Shown piece after piece: positions 14,101-28,935 of a DNA stretch of 64,000 bases. The stretch's first letter is position 1. Each line of letters begins with the position of its first letter. The notes under the pieces were generated by a model that was not told the origin of the DNA, made no database searches, and saw nothing but the letters and a program-made list of their open reading frames with translations. This DNA comes from Mastacembelus armatus (taxonomy: Eukaryota; Chordata; Actinopteri; Synbranchiformes; Mastacembelidae). Made by a program: the position numbers and the translations under genes. Where the stretch lies: NCBI RefSeq assembly GCF_900324485.2, contig NC_046648.1, positions 20,519,739 to 20,583,738 of the forward strand, read 5' to 3'.

Positions 14101-15627
14101 TTAGTGACAATTATATTCTCTCCCACTGTCATGTTGCTTTTTGCATGTGACCAAATCCTTTAAACCACATTTACCAGTATGTAATTTGCTCCTCTGTCAC
14201 TTCCTAGTTATGTCACTTCACAAACATGCCTCAGACATTTATTTAACCTGACAAATGAAGTAATTCTGGCATGTACAGTGTGCGGTAATGTAGTAAGCTA
14301 TAACTACTATAACTAAGCAGAGGAAATCTTACCCTAAAACTACAGTCACATATTGCAGTTTCCATCCATTCATTATCTATACCCACGTATTAGGGTCACA
14401 GGGATCTGATGGAGCCTATCCCAGCTCTCTTTGGGTGAAAGGCAGGGGTACACCCTGTACAGGTCACCAGTCCATCACAGGGCCACATAGAGACAAACAA
14501 ACACTGAGTCCTATGGGCAATTTAGAGTCAACAATCAAGCTGACATACATGTTTTTGGACTGTGGGAGGAAACTGAAGTACCCAGAGAAAACCCATGCAA
14601 GCACAGGGAGAACATGCAAACTGCACACAGAAAGGCCCCTGCTGGGTTTCAAACCAGGAACCTTCTTGCTGTGAGGCAACAGTGCTAACCACTAAATCAC
14701 TATGCTGCCCTTATTGTTATTATAGTTGTTCTGTGGAAAAAACAAAAAAAACAAAAACAATTAAAAGTCGTGTCACAGTTCCCTCCATTAATTACTTACC
14801 TGTCCAGCCTCAGTGCGGAATTGATACTGTATGTTATGGTCACCAAATGCTGCAGCCTGCTGAACACTGGCTATTGTAACAGCTGTCTGCTCTTCTCCTG
14901 TTCCGTCTCAGGTGGAAAGCAGACACAAGGAAAAACCCAGGCAGGAAACAATATGTAGGCAAATTAATGTCAAAGTTATACGTATTATTCATCTGATCAA
15001 GTAGTTGTGTTATGTGTTATAGGTAAGTATTATGTGCTTTGGGTAAGTTATAATACAAATTCTTCTGTGCATGTGCCAGATGTTGTCAATGACAGTTTAA
15101 TAAACAAAAGCATACCTTCAGATGTCTGGACAACTTCTTCTTTTTGCTTTTCTTGGCTGCAAACCCAATATACAAACAAGTAAAAACCATGACAGCAGCT
15201 AACGCTAGCTAATATTCTGACTTCAATAATTATAACTTTGCCTTTAAGTTAGTCAGCTGGTGGGTAAACTTGTGCAAGAAGCCAGATAAACAACAGCACA
15301 AAGTAAAAGATAACACTGCTACTGTTACCTACTGTGTTATACAGCGAGCTTTAAGCTAACTTAGCTGTTTATTACCATGTCTTTCACGGCTGAACTGTCT
15401 GTGATAGAACATACCCCGCCATCCTGTTAGTAAGCTCTTCCACTTCTCTACCTAACTAAAGTCGGGTGTTTAGAATATATTTGTTGTGACCACAGTTTTT
15501 AGGTCAGGCCCCGGATAGCGTCGTAAACTAGCTATCTGAAATAGCATGTTGTAGCTAGCTTGTCTCAGCCATTTTGACCGACTCTCGGTTACCTTGAGTT
15601 GTCCAGACTCTGTTCGAGCATATCCAT
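5151..15627 (-). CDS. usf2: Upstream stimulatory factor 2 (bHLH-zipper)
   Basis: Nuclear transcription factor that binds CACGTG E-boxes as a homodimer or as a heterodimer with USF1. Ten coding exons on the minus strand join in frame to 304 residues: 15593-15627, 15116-15156, 14800-14906, 13105-13221, 12245-12398, 10268-10355, 6794-6852, 6365-6459, 6131-6259, 5151-5240. The start MDMLEQSLD matches the human MDMLD start. The USF-specific region is plain (GDHNIQYQFRTE, VTYRVVQVTD, VIQNPFSNGGSP, FAYFPAT, QFYVMMTP). The basic region and helix 1 (ERRRRDKINNWIV) span residues 194-222, helix 2 (GGILSKACDYIRELR) about 235-249, and the zipper about 250-290. The C-terminus (KNENALLRAQLQQHGIEMVG) is USF2-like, not USF1-like. 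The protein is shorter than human USF2 (346 aa) because the Ala/Gly-rich N-terminal stretch is missing. Oddity: residue 272, a zipper Leu in human USF1 and USF2, is Cys (codon at 6140-6142). Confidence 0.95.
14361..14710 (-). mobile_element. tRNA-like SINE in usf2 intron 3
   Basis: About 350 bases are homologous to the SINE at 39436-39806 but inverted. The head lies at the right end (revcomp of GGGCAGCATAGTG...), then the box B-like GGTTTGAAACCC, then the conserved body (revcomp of AATTGCCCATAGGA). The (GATG)-type tail is at the left. It lies between usf2 exons 3 and 4 (intron 13222-14799), about 90 bases from exon 3. I did not find clear target-site duplications. Confidence 0.8.
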
Positions 15628-15727
15628 CAGGGTCGCAATAAAAAGTGATATTCGGTGTCACACACGGAGATGGAAGTGCTGATCACGGGAACAAACACTC
15701 GGGTCATGTGAGAGAGACAGACCAGGA

Positions 15728-15733
15728 CACGTG
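15728..15733. promoter_or_regulatory. CACGTG E-box just upstream of usf2 ATG
   Basis: A perfect palindromic CACGTG lies about 100 bases upstream of the usf2 start codon. A CATGTG half-match lies about 25 bases further from it in + coordinates 15704-15709. CACGTG is the preferred site of USF dimers, so feedback control by its own product is plausible. No transcription start is visible directly, so this could be promoter or 5' UTR. Confidence 0.5.
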
Positions 15734-15734
15734 A

Positions 15735-17646
15735 GGTATGGCTCGGTGTCGACGTTAAAATGGAGACCGCTGCTGCCGCTGGGTGAGCTGAGGTGACTCT
15801 GCGGGCTGGAAGATTTGCAGCTCACTGTCACCACAACACTGTGAAACATAACAAGCTGGATTTGTATCTGCGATCACAATAGAACGATCTAAACTAGAAA
15901 CAAAAGTGGATTATCTGTTAAAGCCCTGAGAGCAGGAACTAGATGGATAGAATTAAAAGTGGTTTAATAGTCTTGGTTAGCATAGTATCATAAAATCCTT
16001 CAGTGACAAAAACCGCCTCTTACTGAACACCTCAAACGCCAATGAAGGTCTAAGCCCCCTCCTTATCCAGTCAACATCTGTGGTGCAGACCCTGAAGTGG
16101 CGCCAGCCTACAAATATATAGGTGTACACCTGGACAACTGTTGTTATTAAAACTTAAGTTGGACTGGTCACTTAACACTGATGTAAAAAAAAAGGGTTGG
16201 TTGTTATTATGCTGCAGTCTGCTGCGGGGGCAGCATAAAGCAGGCTGGACAAAATACTGGTTCACTGACTGGAATGAGGTTGGACTCATTGGGGCAGCAG
16301 GGGGCTGTGGTAGAGAGATTCACACAGAAAACGATAGAAGCCATCCTGGAATACACTTATCATCCCCTTCACAGCGTCCTGATGGAGCAGAGAAGACCTC
16401 TGTGCTGCAGGACTGAATGATACAGGAGATCCTTCATCCCCACTGCCATCAGGCTCTACAACACCTTAGACAATGGCAGATGACAACTGACAGTCAACTG
16501 ACAGCCGTCAGTGATAGACAGTTGTGCAGGTAGGTCTAGGTTCTGTCTGTAGTCCCTGGACTATTGCAAACTGTCATAAGACAACTGTCCCAGTTTAAAG
16601 TGTCCGAGTTCCCATTTCAAAATGGATTTAGACTGAACAGAAGGTCCACTCATCCCCCGTTTCACCATAACTTTAATTAACATTTCTCTTAGACAATAAC
16701 AAAAACTGAACTGAGATGAATGTTGTGCACTTTAAATTAAAAAGTGGAATAAATGAGTGAGTCGGCCTTGATATTGCTCAAATATGGTCGTTTTAATTCA
16801 AGTGGCTACATACTGGTGGTTAAATAATAATAATATCAATAATAATAATAGGCTACTGACATGTTATTCCATACCTCTCAGGTGATTATTTCAACACTGT
16901 AAGTTCTCTCTTATTATAATACAACCATTTACAAAACAACGCAGAGAGCAGCAATTAATTAAAGGCTAGAAATTAGGCACAGCATATAAGTAAATAATCT
17001 AAATTTAAAAAACGAGACATGTTTTCACACATAGTATAGATTTATACAAGAAGTCATTAAACTATAATATTATTGTGGCAACATGCCGTTTTTTATTCTC
17101 TCATGTTCCCCCTGAGTAGTCAGACATAATTAAAAGATCAATCTTATAGTCATAAACGATCATAGGACAGAAAGTTTGGCGTACTGTTTGCCATGAACTT
17201 TGTCCCACTAAAAGCGGAATGATTCTTCTTTGGGTATCGCTTTCGACGCATTTATGAGAAGCACCACATTATACACTTTATCCTAATTTTGCCTAATTTA
17301 CCCAAGCAGTTACCTAAAGCAGTTCAACCAGTCTAGAAAACGACAGCATTAGGATATATTAAGAACTGTTTATCAAAAATTGTGAATAGGTTTTGACTGT
17401 AATTCGCTTATTGACTGATTCAACTACATAGTTGAATTGTTGAATTTAACAACGGCTTCAATCGCTTCTTAGCCAATCAGTGGACAGGCTGTATGTCTGG
17501 TAGCTTCTCATTGGCTGAAAGAGCAGGTGGTCCGGTCAACGTCATCCCCTGGTATCACCCTAAAATAAGTCCGACAACGTCTCCTTGGGTGAAGGTTCAT
17601 TGCGGTGATTGTGGTGTGTTAGCTGTATTATAACTAGTTCACAACA
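15735..17646. other. usf2-etfb intergenic region
   Basis: The two genes are head to head. Besides the LINE remnant at about 16030-16490, the stretch is AT-rich with no recognisable exon. Near etfb there are CCAAT-box matches: AGCCAATCAG at 17471-17480 and an inverted one, ATTGGCTGAA, near 17510. The local base composition is richer in GC over 17460-17640. This is consistent with a TATA-less housekeeping promoter for etfb. Confidence 0.55.
16030..16490 (+). mobile_element. Decayed LINE, 3' end of reverse-transcriptase ORF
   Basis: Conceptual pieces on the plus strand resemble the C-terminal part of fish non-LTR retrotransposon ORF2: a KYIGVHLDN-like stretch near 16111-16140, LSWTGHL-like near 16155, a repeated-hydrophobic AVCCGGSI near 16215, YHPLHSVL-like near 16360 and the end motif AIRLYNTL near 16447. 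The frame is interrupted several times and only the 3' part exists, so this is an old 5'-truncated copy. I cannot name the clade from memory. Confidence 0.65.
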
Positions 17647-21003
<3,357 letters not shown>

Positions 21004-21648
21004 AAGCTCTGGCAGCATAAGCAGGTGTGCACAAAATTTAGCAGAAGGGTGAGTATCATTTTACAAATATAGAAGTTGGCCTGAAGTGGAAATTCAAATT
21101 AATTGCCAATACATACCTATACTGTCTGCTGTACTAGATTCTACTGTACTTTTTATTGTTAATACATTTGAGCAATTAGCTTTCTCTGTAAAAAGCACAA
21201 AACATTTGACTGAAATTGTCTTCCTCATGTAGTTTTGTATTGTGTGTTTCTTCATATGGTCCTTTTGTGTAATGGATTTTTTTTTTGTGTGTGTTATTTT
21301 TGTTCTGACTCGCCAAAGGACTACAAATGCAAATTAGCTTTAAGCTGTAACTTGGAATGGTGCATCAAATAGTGAACATTATGTTTGAACCATACATTGC
21401 CCCTTATAATTAATAGTTTTCTCTTGTGATGAATGTTGTGATGATTAGTGATTAATGAATTGTTTCCTTTGAATATTAATGTTCTTTTTCAGTCACCATT
21501 TTCTAGTTTAAAAAAAAATCTGTTTCTTTGACAAGGTGTATTATGGGACTTGCTGTAACAGAAGCAAACCCAATTAAAGATTTTAATTATAACTCTCGCC
21601 TTGAATTGCATATTTGCATTCTCTTCTATCATTTCAGGACTGTCTAAT

Positions 21649-21765
21649 GAATAACCGGACTGCACTACAGAAGCACACCCAGAGGACAAGCTTGTTTATC
21701 CCTCCGTTTGAGACTGTGACTCCTGAAGATATATTCAGGAAGGTACTGAGAGGAGAGGAGTGCTG
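21649..21765 (+). other. Small ORF (38 codons) in etfb 3' UTR
   Basis: An ATG at 21649 opens a short frame ending in TGA at 21763-21765. The middle reads SLFIPPFETVTPEDIFRK, which is less low-complexity than chance AT-rich frames nearby. I do not recognise a family. It may be chance, a conserved UTR microprotein, or an exon of an unknown transcript. Confidence 0.2.
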
Positions 21766-22108
21766 AAAACCACTCTTCTGCAGCAGAACCACATAATCAG
21801 AAAATGATCATCTTGTCTTTTATGTGGATTTTAGTATGGGCATTTCATTTGTATCAGACTACTAATCCAACTTTAGACATACATTATTAATGCAATAATT
21901 TAAACCTACAAACTATTATATTGCCAGCCATACAGTTGACTCATCTGTTTAATGTTGTATATGTGTAATCACACATGTTAAGAGGTGCAGATTTTGTAAA
22001 TGATATATGTAAATACAGACCTAAACATGTTGAGATTATGTCTTTCAATATTTGCATCATAACTGTTGGTAATTTGTATAGTTTGTATGTTAATCAAACC
22101 TGGGTTTC

Positions 22109-22141
22109 AGTACTCTGCCAGTACTCTGCCAGTACTCTGCC
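22109..22141. repeat. 11-bp tandem repeat, three perfect copies
   Basis: AGTACTCTGCC occurs three times head to tail with no mismatch. It lies in the distal part of the presumed etfb 3' UTR, about 100 bases before its AATAAA. Confidence 0.9.
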
Positions 22142-22245
22142 TTGGCCTTGGTCAGCATGACAAAGGGAAGATGATCATAAGCCTGAAATTTACCATAAAT
22201 GCCTCAATTCTCTGCTGATTGTACAGAACATTACCATGAGAATAA

Positions 22246-23085
22246 ATCACAGTCTTTTTTCATATCTTAATACAACTGTGACTGTTCTTTTGACATTTCT
22301 TTATGCTTAAACTCCTTCTTCCATAACAACAAAACATCACAGGTGAAACCACTTTCTGTCCCATTAGCAAATTTTGACTCAAGCAGTAACACTTGAAATA
22401 CAGCCTTTATTAGGCATATCTTAGCATGTTACATAACTTTTGGTGAGGGTACCAACACCACAGAGCCTATTGCATAATAGATACTTAAATTGTAATTTAT
22501 TTAACAGGTCTATAGGCTAAATTACAGTAATTTTCTATTGTACTAAGAAGTTTCCTAGAAAGACATATATTTGGAAGTAATTCTTTGTAAATTACAGAGT
22601 GATCAGTTGATACTCTTACATTAACTTCTGTATGCTAAGATAACACAACCTTAAGACTTTTTTTCAAAGGAGGAGCTCTGGAGCACTGACCAAGCAAATT
22701 AAGAAATGTGCCACAAACACAATTCAGCACATATGAGAAGCTTTCAATAATGTAGATGGAAGCAACTTCTTTCATTGAGATTCATCTGGAAGTCAGTAAA
22801 CAACACAAGTTTGAATAAAATGACAGAACAACACGGTTCTTTTCAGAAAAGTTTTCAAAAACAAAAAGTAAACAGGTATAAAGTGTCTGTTTTTGGATGA
22901 GGGGCGTGGCTTCACGCGCACCATCAAGGCAGTACAGGTGAGCTTCTCACAGGTTCAGGATGGTACAGGTGTTTGTCTGACACGAGCCCCGAGGACGCGT
23001 CTTCACCTGTGGCTTTACATGTTGGAAACGTAACTGAAACTCTTCGTTTCAATCAGCTCGTCGGATATTTGGCTGTTTTGTTAAA
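22246..23085. other. etfb-vsig10l intergenic region
   Basis: No exon or repeat is recognisable. From about 22890 to 23085 the sequence becomes richer in GC with several CpGs and ends at the vsig10l start, so this is the likely promoter and 5' UTR of that gene. Confidence 0.45.
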
Positions 23086-26000
23086 ATGTCGTGGTTTGAT
23101 GAATGTGGGAGGGCGAGCGCACTTTCTCTAGTCATTTTATTTAGCTTTTCTTTTCAAGGTAAGATTAAAAGTAAATTCTAGGTTTGCAGGCCTGACGCGT
23201 CATTACGGTGTTTAGCTTATTTCTACAGTTAGTTCATAAGAAAAAAAAAAACCTAATGTTTATATAAAACGAGAAAATGGACTGATTGGTGTGTGTGTTG
23301 CTAATATTATTACCATAGCTCAAGATTTACGTTAAACCATAGTCATTTCATTTATTTGTGATAATTTCAGTTTGAACACTGAGCTAACTTTGTCATTAGC
23401 TGTTCACAGACCATCAGGTATTCAGGGAATTAAGAAGTTAATATGTTGTCCATGTTGACAGGTGCATACTGTGAGCTGCTGGTTTCACCTGTTGGTCCTC
23501 GTCAGGTGAATGTAATAGCTGGCAGCAATGTGACTCTGGCTGTGTCCTTCAGTGGTGCCCTCTATCCAGCAGTTGCCTGGTTTATGGGAGATTTACCTGT
23601 CATCACATGGACGATTGGCTCCAGTACTCCCCCTGACATAGACAAAAACCAAGCGACGGTGCTGAGACTGGAGTTAAATGGATCCCTTACTTTTATAAAT
23701 GTACCGATCAACTGTTCCAGTAACTACACCATTGAAATAACCAAGTCTGGACTGGGTAAAGCTGCAACGAGTTTCAGTCTGAAAGTATTCGGTGAGCAGG
23801 CCATCTGACACAAGTCTTATTTGGAGATGTGCAGCTCTACTGGATTTAATGCCTTCTTGAACAAATTTGATCTTAACCTGAACTTTCTGCAGTGACAGAC
23901 TTGGCTGCATTTGGGAACATTACAACATTATCTAGATTGTAAAATGTGTTTATAGAATATTGAGTTTGATCAGTATTTGTCTGAACTGTACATACCAGTC
24001 ATCTTTGGGCTAGATGACTTAATCTCTGGGTTTCCAATGGAGCTGGCTGTATGAGCAAAAGCACTCCAGCTCTCTCAATGTGGATAGCACTGAATAATTA
24101 TGCAGATCCATGATTTGAGTCAAGCCACACATGCTGCAGTACAAATGGTATCTTATCTTTGTTCCTCACTGTCCACTGACTTAATATATCAAATGCATGA
24201 AACATATTTTGGGCAGCAGGTTTGCTGAAGGCTGATTGCTTCTCCTGAGGACCCAGACTAAATCAGTGTTGTCAGACTAAAACCCCTCCCAGCTCTGGGG
24301 CTGTTAATGGGTAGTTCCCTCTGCACTGATGTAGCCACACAAAAAAGTACTTCCGAAATAATTCAGCCATCCAGAAAATTTTACAAATGTTTATTTTTCA
24401 TATTCAGCCTAGGCATTTTGGTGGTGCATTTGGAATGAATTACAACTTTATGCACTTACGCTCTTGTTCCACCACCCCTTTACCTTTTCTTTCACAGAAA
24501 ACATCCAGAATGTGATGCTGAGTGCACGGCCTGATTTAGCCAAAGAGGGAACTGACCGGTTCACCCTGCAGTATAGCATGCTGCAAGGAGTGGTTGAGAA
24601 ACAGATGTGGTTTTTCAATGATGTCGAGATAAAAGCCAACTCACACTACTTGGTGGAGCAAAGGAGCCTCGTGATCCTCAGACTGAGCCGAAGTGACACA
24701 GGAGAGTACACAGTGTTACTAATGAACCCCTTCAGCAGTGTGACAGCTCGCATGAATGTCACTGTGCTGTGTAAGATTAACTTCTTTGCTGCATTCACCC
24801 TGAGTGGGAAAATGTCTTTATAAATCTGTCTTTGTTCATTTCCTCTCATTGCCTTATAACAGTTGACTCTGTCCTCTGTGGTCTGTTATAGATGGACCAG
24901 ATGAGCCTGTGCTTCAGGCCCATCCAGCTCAACCTTTCTACATATCAGGGGACTCTCTGAGGCTTTCCTGCCATGCTGAGGGATTCCCACCACCAATTGC
25001 TGAGTGGGACGTTGATGGTCACAACCTTTCTGATTCCCAGATAGGAGTGTTAAATCTATTGAATGTAAAAACCAGCCAAGGAGGCAATTATACATGCACA
25101 CTACTCAATCCAGAGACTAAAGAAAAGCGCCAAAAGAGAATGATTTTAAACATTTATGGTAAAGTGAAAAGCATGATTTCTTTGTTTGGTGTATGCATGT
25201 GTGTATGGCTCCATGTTACAGTACTAAAATATTCTTGATTTGGCCTAATATGTTTACATAGTCTTGTTTGCACCTATAAATATATTTTTGAAAAGTTTTT
25301 AAAAACACAAGATTCCCTCCCAGCAATGTTTATGTCAGAATATATGCAAATATGAACCCAGAGCTGTTTGATTCATATCAATAATGGCTAAACAATTTTC
25401 TTGTGGGACAGAGATGCCGTCAGGTAGCCCGATGTGTTCTATTCAGTCAGTGAGTAACATCGACCTGCAATATAACTGCCGATGGCCTGGTGGAACCCCG
25501 CAGGCCCAGCTGTCTTTCCCAGCACTTAGCAACACCAGCAGTGGAACAGCAGACTTCAGCCTAACTGTCAATGCCACTGATAAACTCAATGGGAAAACCA
25601 TCACATGCATGGCACACCATCCAGTTGAACAGAAAAATTGCAATATTACTGCAAGTATGTTTTAGATGTTTCATAGATGATCAGTCCAAAAGATTTCTTA
25701 ATGTTTTAATCTGTTGTTCAAAATAAAACTAATGCCAAACCTTATCTTTCCCAGCTAGTCCAGTGGCGTTCCTCCCAGCTGTGGGAACCACTGTTGACTC
25801 TGCAGGCAAAATAGTGGTCACTATCCATTGTGTCAGTGAGGCCTCCCCTAAGGCTCTGGTGTCATGGTCCAAGGGCAGTGAGGCACAAGCCGGTGGGACG
25901 GCTTACCAGGTCAGCAGTGACACCACGCAGCTCGAGATGCGTAATTACAATGTCAGCAATCTTCTCTTACAAAACTACACCTGCACCTGCCGCAACCCAC

Positions 26001-28935
26001 TGGGCAGCCAGAGGAGGACAATACAGTTGCAAGGTATTACAGTATTGCTGCTCTTAGTTGGAAAGAATCCACAAGTACTATTGTTAAATATAATTTTGAG
26101 GTACCCTACCTCAAAAGTAATAAAATACAAGTAACATACCTTGTACCTTACTTTATTGTATGAATTTTAACTTAATGAAAATATAAAAACGTGAAACCAC
26201 GATGTCAGACCTGTATTCAAACTGCTGCTTAAGTACTTAGCAGTACTTAAATACTTACTTTATTAGATTAACAATGATGCGTTAATTTATAAGCATGATT
26301 TTGTTGTATATTATCAATAAAAAGCTAGTTTTAAGTGATTTATATACAGTGGTTTCTGATAAATGTACACACAGTTACATTTTACTACCAAAAGCTTACA
26401 TACATTTATTTTGGGTGATGGATTCTAATACTGAAGATTCAGATATTTACTGATATTCAGATATTTAGCCATATCTGGTACCACGTGAACCGGTTAAAAT
26501 ATTAAAATTTAATTTATATATGAGTAGTAGCATGACACTGAAGGAGTCGGTTAGTAGACAGAACACTAATTGCTACTATTTTTAGAAATTAGAAAATTCT
26601 GATGGGTGTTAATTCATGTTTAACACTGTAAATCAATGTTTAAATTGACTAGTTGAGGAAATAGTAATAATAAAAATGCTCACGATGGTTTGATATAGCT
26701 CTTTGTTGAACTACTAATATTAAACTTTTTTTTTTTTATTGGCTAATATGAAATAAGAGACCTTCATTGTAACAGTATATTTTGATGTTATTATATTGCT
26801 ACTTATGTGAAAGACATGGATACATCTTCCACCACTGCCATACAGTATACTGCAGTGACTGTGTGCTAAAGGTTTCCATTACCTTGAGCATCTAATTTTG
26901 GGTAATACTACCATTACCAGAGTCAAAAAAAAAACACAATGGGGCCTCAGACAGGGAGCTAAAGCACACCTGAGATTACTCTTTCCCTGAGACAAAGCTC
27001 TGTAGTCTTGGTATACCCTTACCCCCCTGTCTCTCTCTCTAGGACCATTGATCTCAGATTCCCGTTTGTTCCATAATCACGAAAGAACCATTGTCACATT
27101 GACCTGGGAGATTCCATCTACATCTGTTGTTACAGGTAAAGCAGTATTTGACTCTAGGAAGGTGACTCTGGGAAGCTCCAGGTTGATTTTCTTCACAAGA
27201 ATATGTTAAAACACCATCTTTCCCACCTTTCTTACTTTAAATTTGTCCACGTCAGCAAAACTGCTTTGGGAAGAATGCCAACACAGTGTTGAAAACAGAA
27301 ACTGCACATACAAAATAGGGGTGTAAATATTGTTTAATGTGTGAACACACTAGCTGAGTAGCACTGTGTTTTGGGGAAAATCTCTTAGGAACAGGAGGTA
27401 CTGTGAAAAGTAAATGTCAGCTTTTTGTTATGACTCTTTCTCAGTTTGTATGTACAGAGTAAAACAGCAAGATTTTCCTTGACTCTGTAAAACTAGTCAG
27501 TGAAATTTTAATGTCTTGCACCACAATGGTTTGGAGGTTTGTCAGCTTTAGACTGATACAAACCAGAACTCTTTGTGCTTTTGCAAAGGGTTTGACATTC
27601 AAATGAAAGGACCAGACCTACTGACCATAAATCGTATTGGCAGCTCAAACAACTACCACACCATCCTGCAGAGACCTGGCTCTGCTCGGAGTGCGGACAT
27701 CTTTGTCCTCAATCCCAAACTGACGTACCGATTTCGGATCATCCCTAAAGCTCGTATGACTGAGGGAGAGCCATCTGTGGTCCATACAATTGGTCCAGGT
27801 ATGACAAGGTGTTAGACCAGGGGTGGATAATCCATGTTCCTCGAGGGCCACTGCCCTGCCTTTTTTCCAACTATCCCTGCACTACCCACTTCTGATTACC
27901 TGGATCAGGTGTGTTCAGCCAATCACAAGCTGGAACATACCATCTCAGCTAAAGGTGGAAGTGGGGGAACACAAAATGAATTGGTACCTTCCAGCTACTG
28001 ATTGGCAGAACACACCTGACCCAGGTAGTAGGCATTGGTAAGGCAGGGATAGATGGAAAACAAGCAGGGCTGTGGCCCTAAGTGCCCACCTCTGTGTTAA
28101 ACTGTGTGCACTAAAACATTACAGTTGTTATCACAGCTACTGTGATACAGTGTAATGCAGTAGTAAAATCATTGGTTATTGTATGTCCTGTTGGTACCAG
28201 GTGAAAGGCTAAGTGGCCCTGCCACTGCTGGAATTGCAGCTGGAATCCCCTGTAGCCTTCTCCTCCTACTCCTGCTGTGTGGCCTCATCTACTTCTATAT
28301 CTACCGCAAGAAGAAGAAAAGTATGCTTGTTTAGCACAAAAGGTCTTTATACATAGTGACATATTTTGTTGTTGTCTGTGTGACAAAAACAGTTTTTTCT
28401 GTTTTATAGGCTGGCAGACAAGATATCCAGTGTCCAGAGCAGTTGAAAAGGTTAGAATCATGTCACTGGCCAACGTAGTCACTGTTAAGTGTTTTATCTG
28501 GGTAGCTTTAATACTAAAAGATTAAAAAATAGCAATTAATGGAGTATAAAATACTCTATATAGCATAGTCTTCATAACATGCATCAGATACAGCATATAG
28601 TTATTCATTAGCATGTTCTGCAGTTAATTTTGCATCTTTAAGTTTGGTGCTTTTAGCTTATTTGTTCTCACTCAACAGGCAGTAACTGTCCAACCAGATG
28701 CAGGTCCTCATAAAATGGGGACAGGAAGAGTCAGTACTGGTCCCCCTGATTACAACAGATTGCAGCAGGTAGTTATTCTAATAGAACATACAGTGTCTAA
28801 GTGAACATAACTTCATTTGTTCCTTCACAGCAAATGAACTGGGTTCTGCTTTTCTTTTAGACTACATCTGAAAGGTCAGTGGCTCTCCCCGCATTCACCC
28901 CTCCACCACCTGTCAGATTTGCTACAACTGTCTGA
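23086..28935 (+). CDS. vsig10l: VSIG10-like Ig-superfamily membrane protein
   Basis: Type I membrane adhesion-type protein of 697 residues. Twelve exons join in frame: 23086-23158, 23462-23791, 24498-24770, 24892-25158, 25412-25654, 25755-26033, 27043-27135, 27589-27798, 28201-28320, 28410-28450, 28679-28768, 28861-28935. Exon 1 gives a signal peptide (residues 1-25). Exons 2 to 6 each encode one Ig-like domain; the DTGEYT and GGNYTC F-strand motifs are clear in domains 2 and 3. Exons 7 and 8 together look like an FN3-type domain. Exon 9 holds the membrane segment (about 600-624) followed by a KKKK stop-transfer stretch. The tail is about 75 residues and ends PPPPVRFATTV. Many N-glycosylation sequons are present. 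The name rests on architecture plus position: VSIG10L is next to ETFB in human. The ligand is unknown to me. Confidence 0.85.
27818..28094. mobile_element. hAT-type palindromic MITE in vsig10l intron 8
   Basis: A 277-bp non-autonomous DNA transposon. The ends are imperfect terminal inverted repeats (CAGGGGTGG... against ...CCACCTCTG). A second inverted pair further in (CAGGTGTGTTCAGCCAATCA against TGATTGGCAGAACACACCTG) makes the whole element foldable. It is flanked by an 8-bp target-site duplication, TGTTAGAC at 27810-27817 and TGTTAAAC at 28095-28102, with one mismatch. The 8-bp size and CAG ends fit the hAT superfamily. It starts only 19 bases after the exon 8 donor. Confidence 0.85.

Larger units (their letters stand above)
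21004..22245 (+). other. etfb 3' UTR with probable UTR intron
   Basis: After the etfb stop there is a good donor (GCAGAAGG|GTGAGT, cut at 21049/21050). A pyrimidine-rich acceptor, ATCATTTCAG, follows with the exon starting near 21638. The donor lies only 46 bases past the stop, inside the distance normally tolerated by nonsense-mediated decay. The second UTR exon would run to a poly(A) signal, AATAAA, near 22241. It carries a small open frame described separately. RNA evidence is needed; an unspliced UTR is also possible. Confidence 0.4.

Noticed and set aside
1-17646. Search for hepcidin (HAMP), which flanks USF2 in human.
   Set aside because: No cysteine-rich CCxCC-type exon was seen on either strand.
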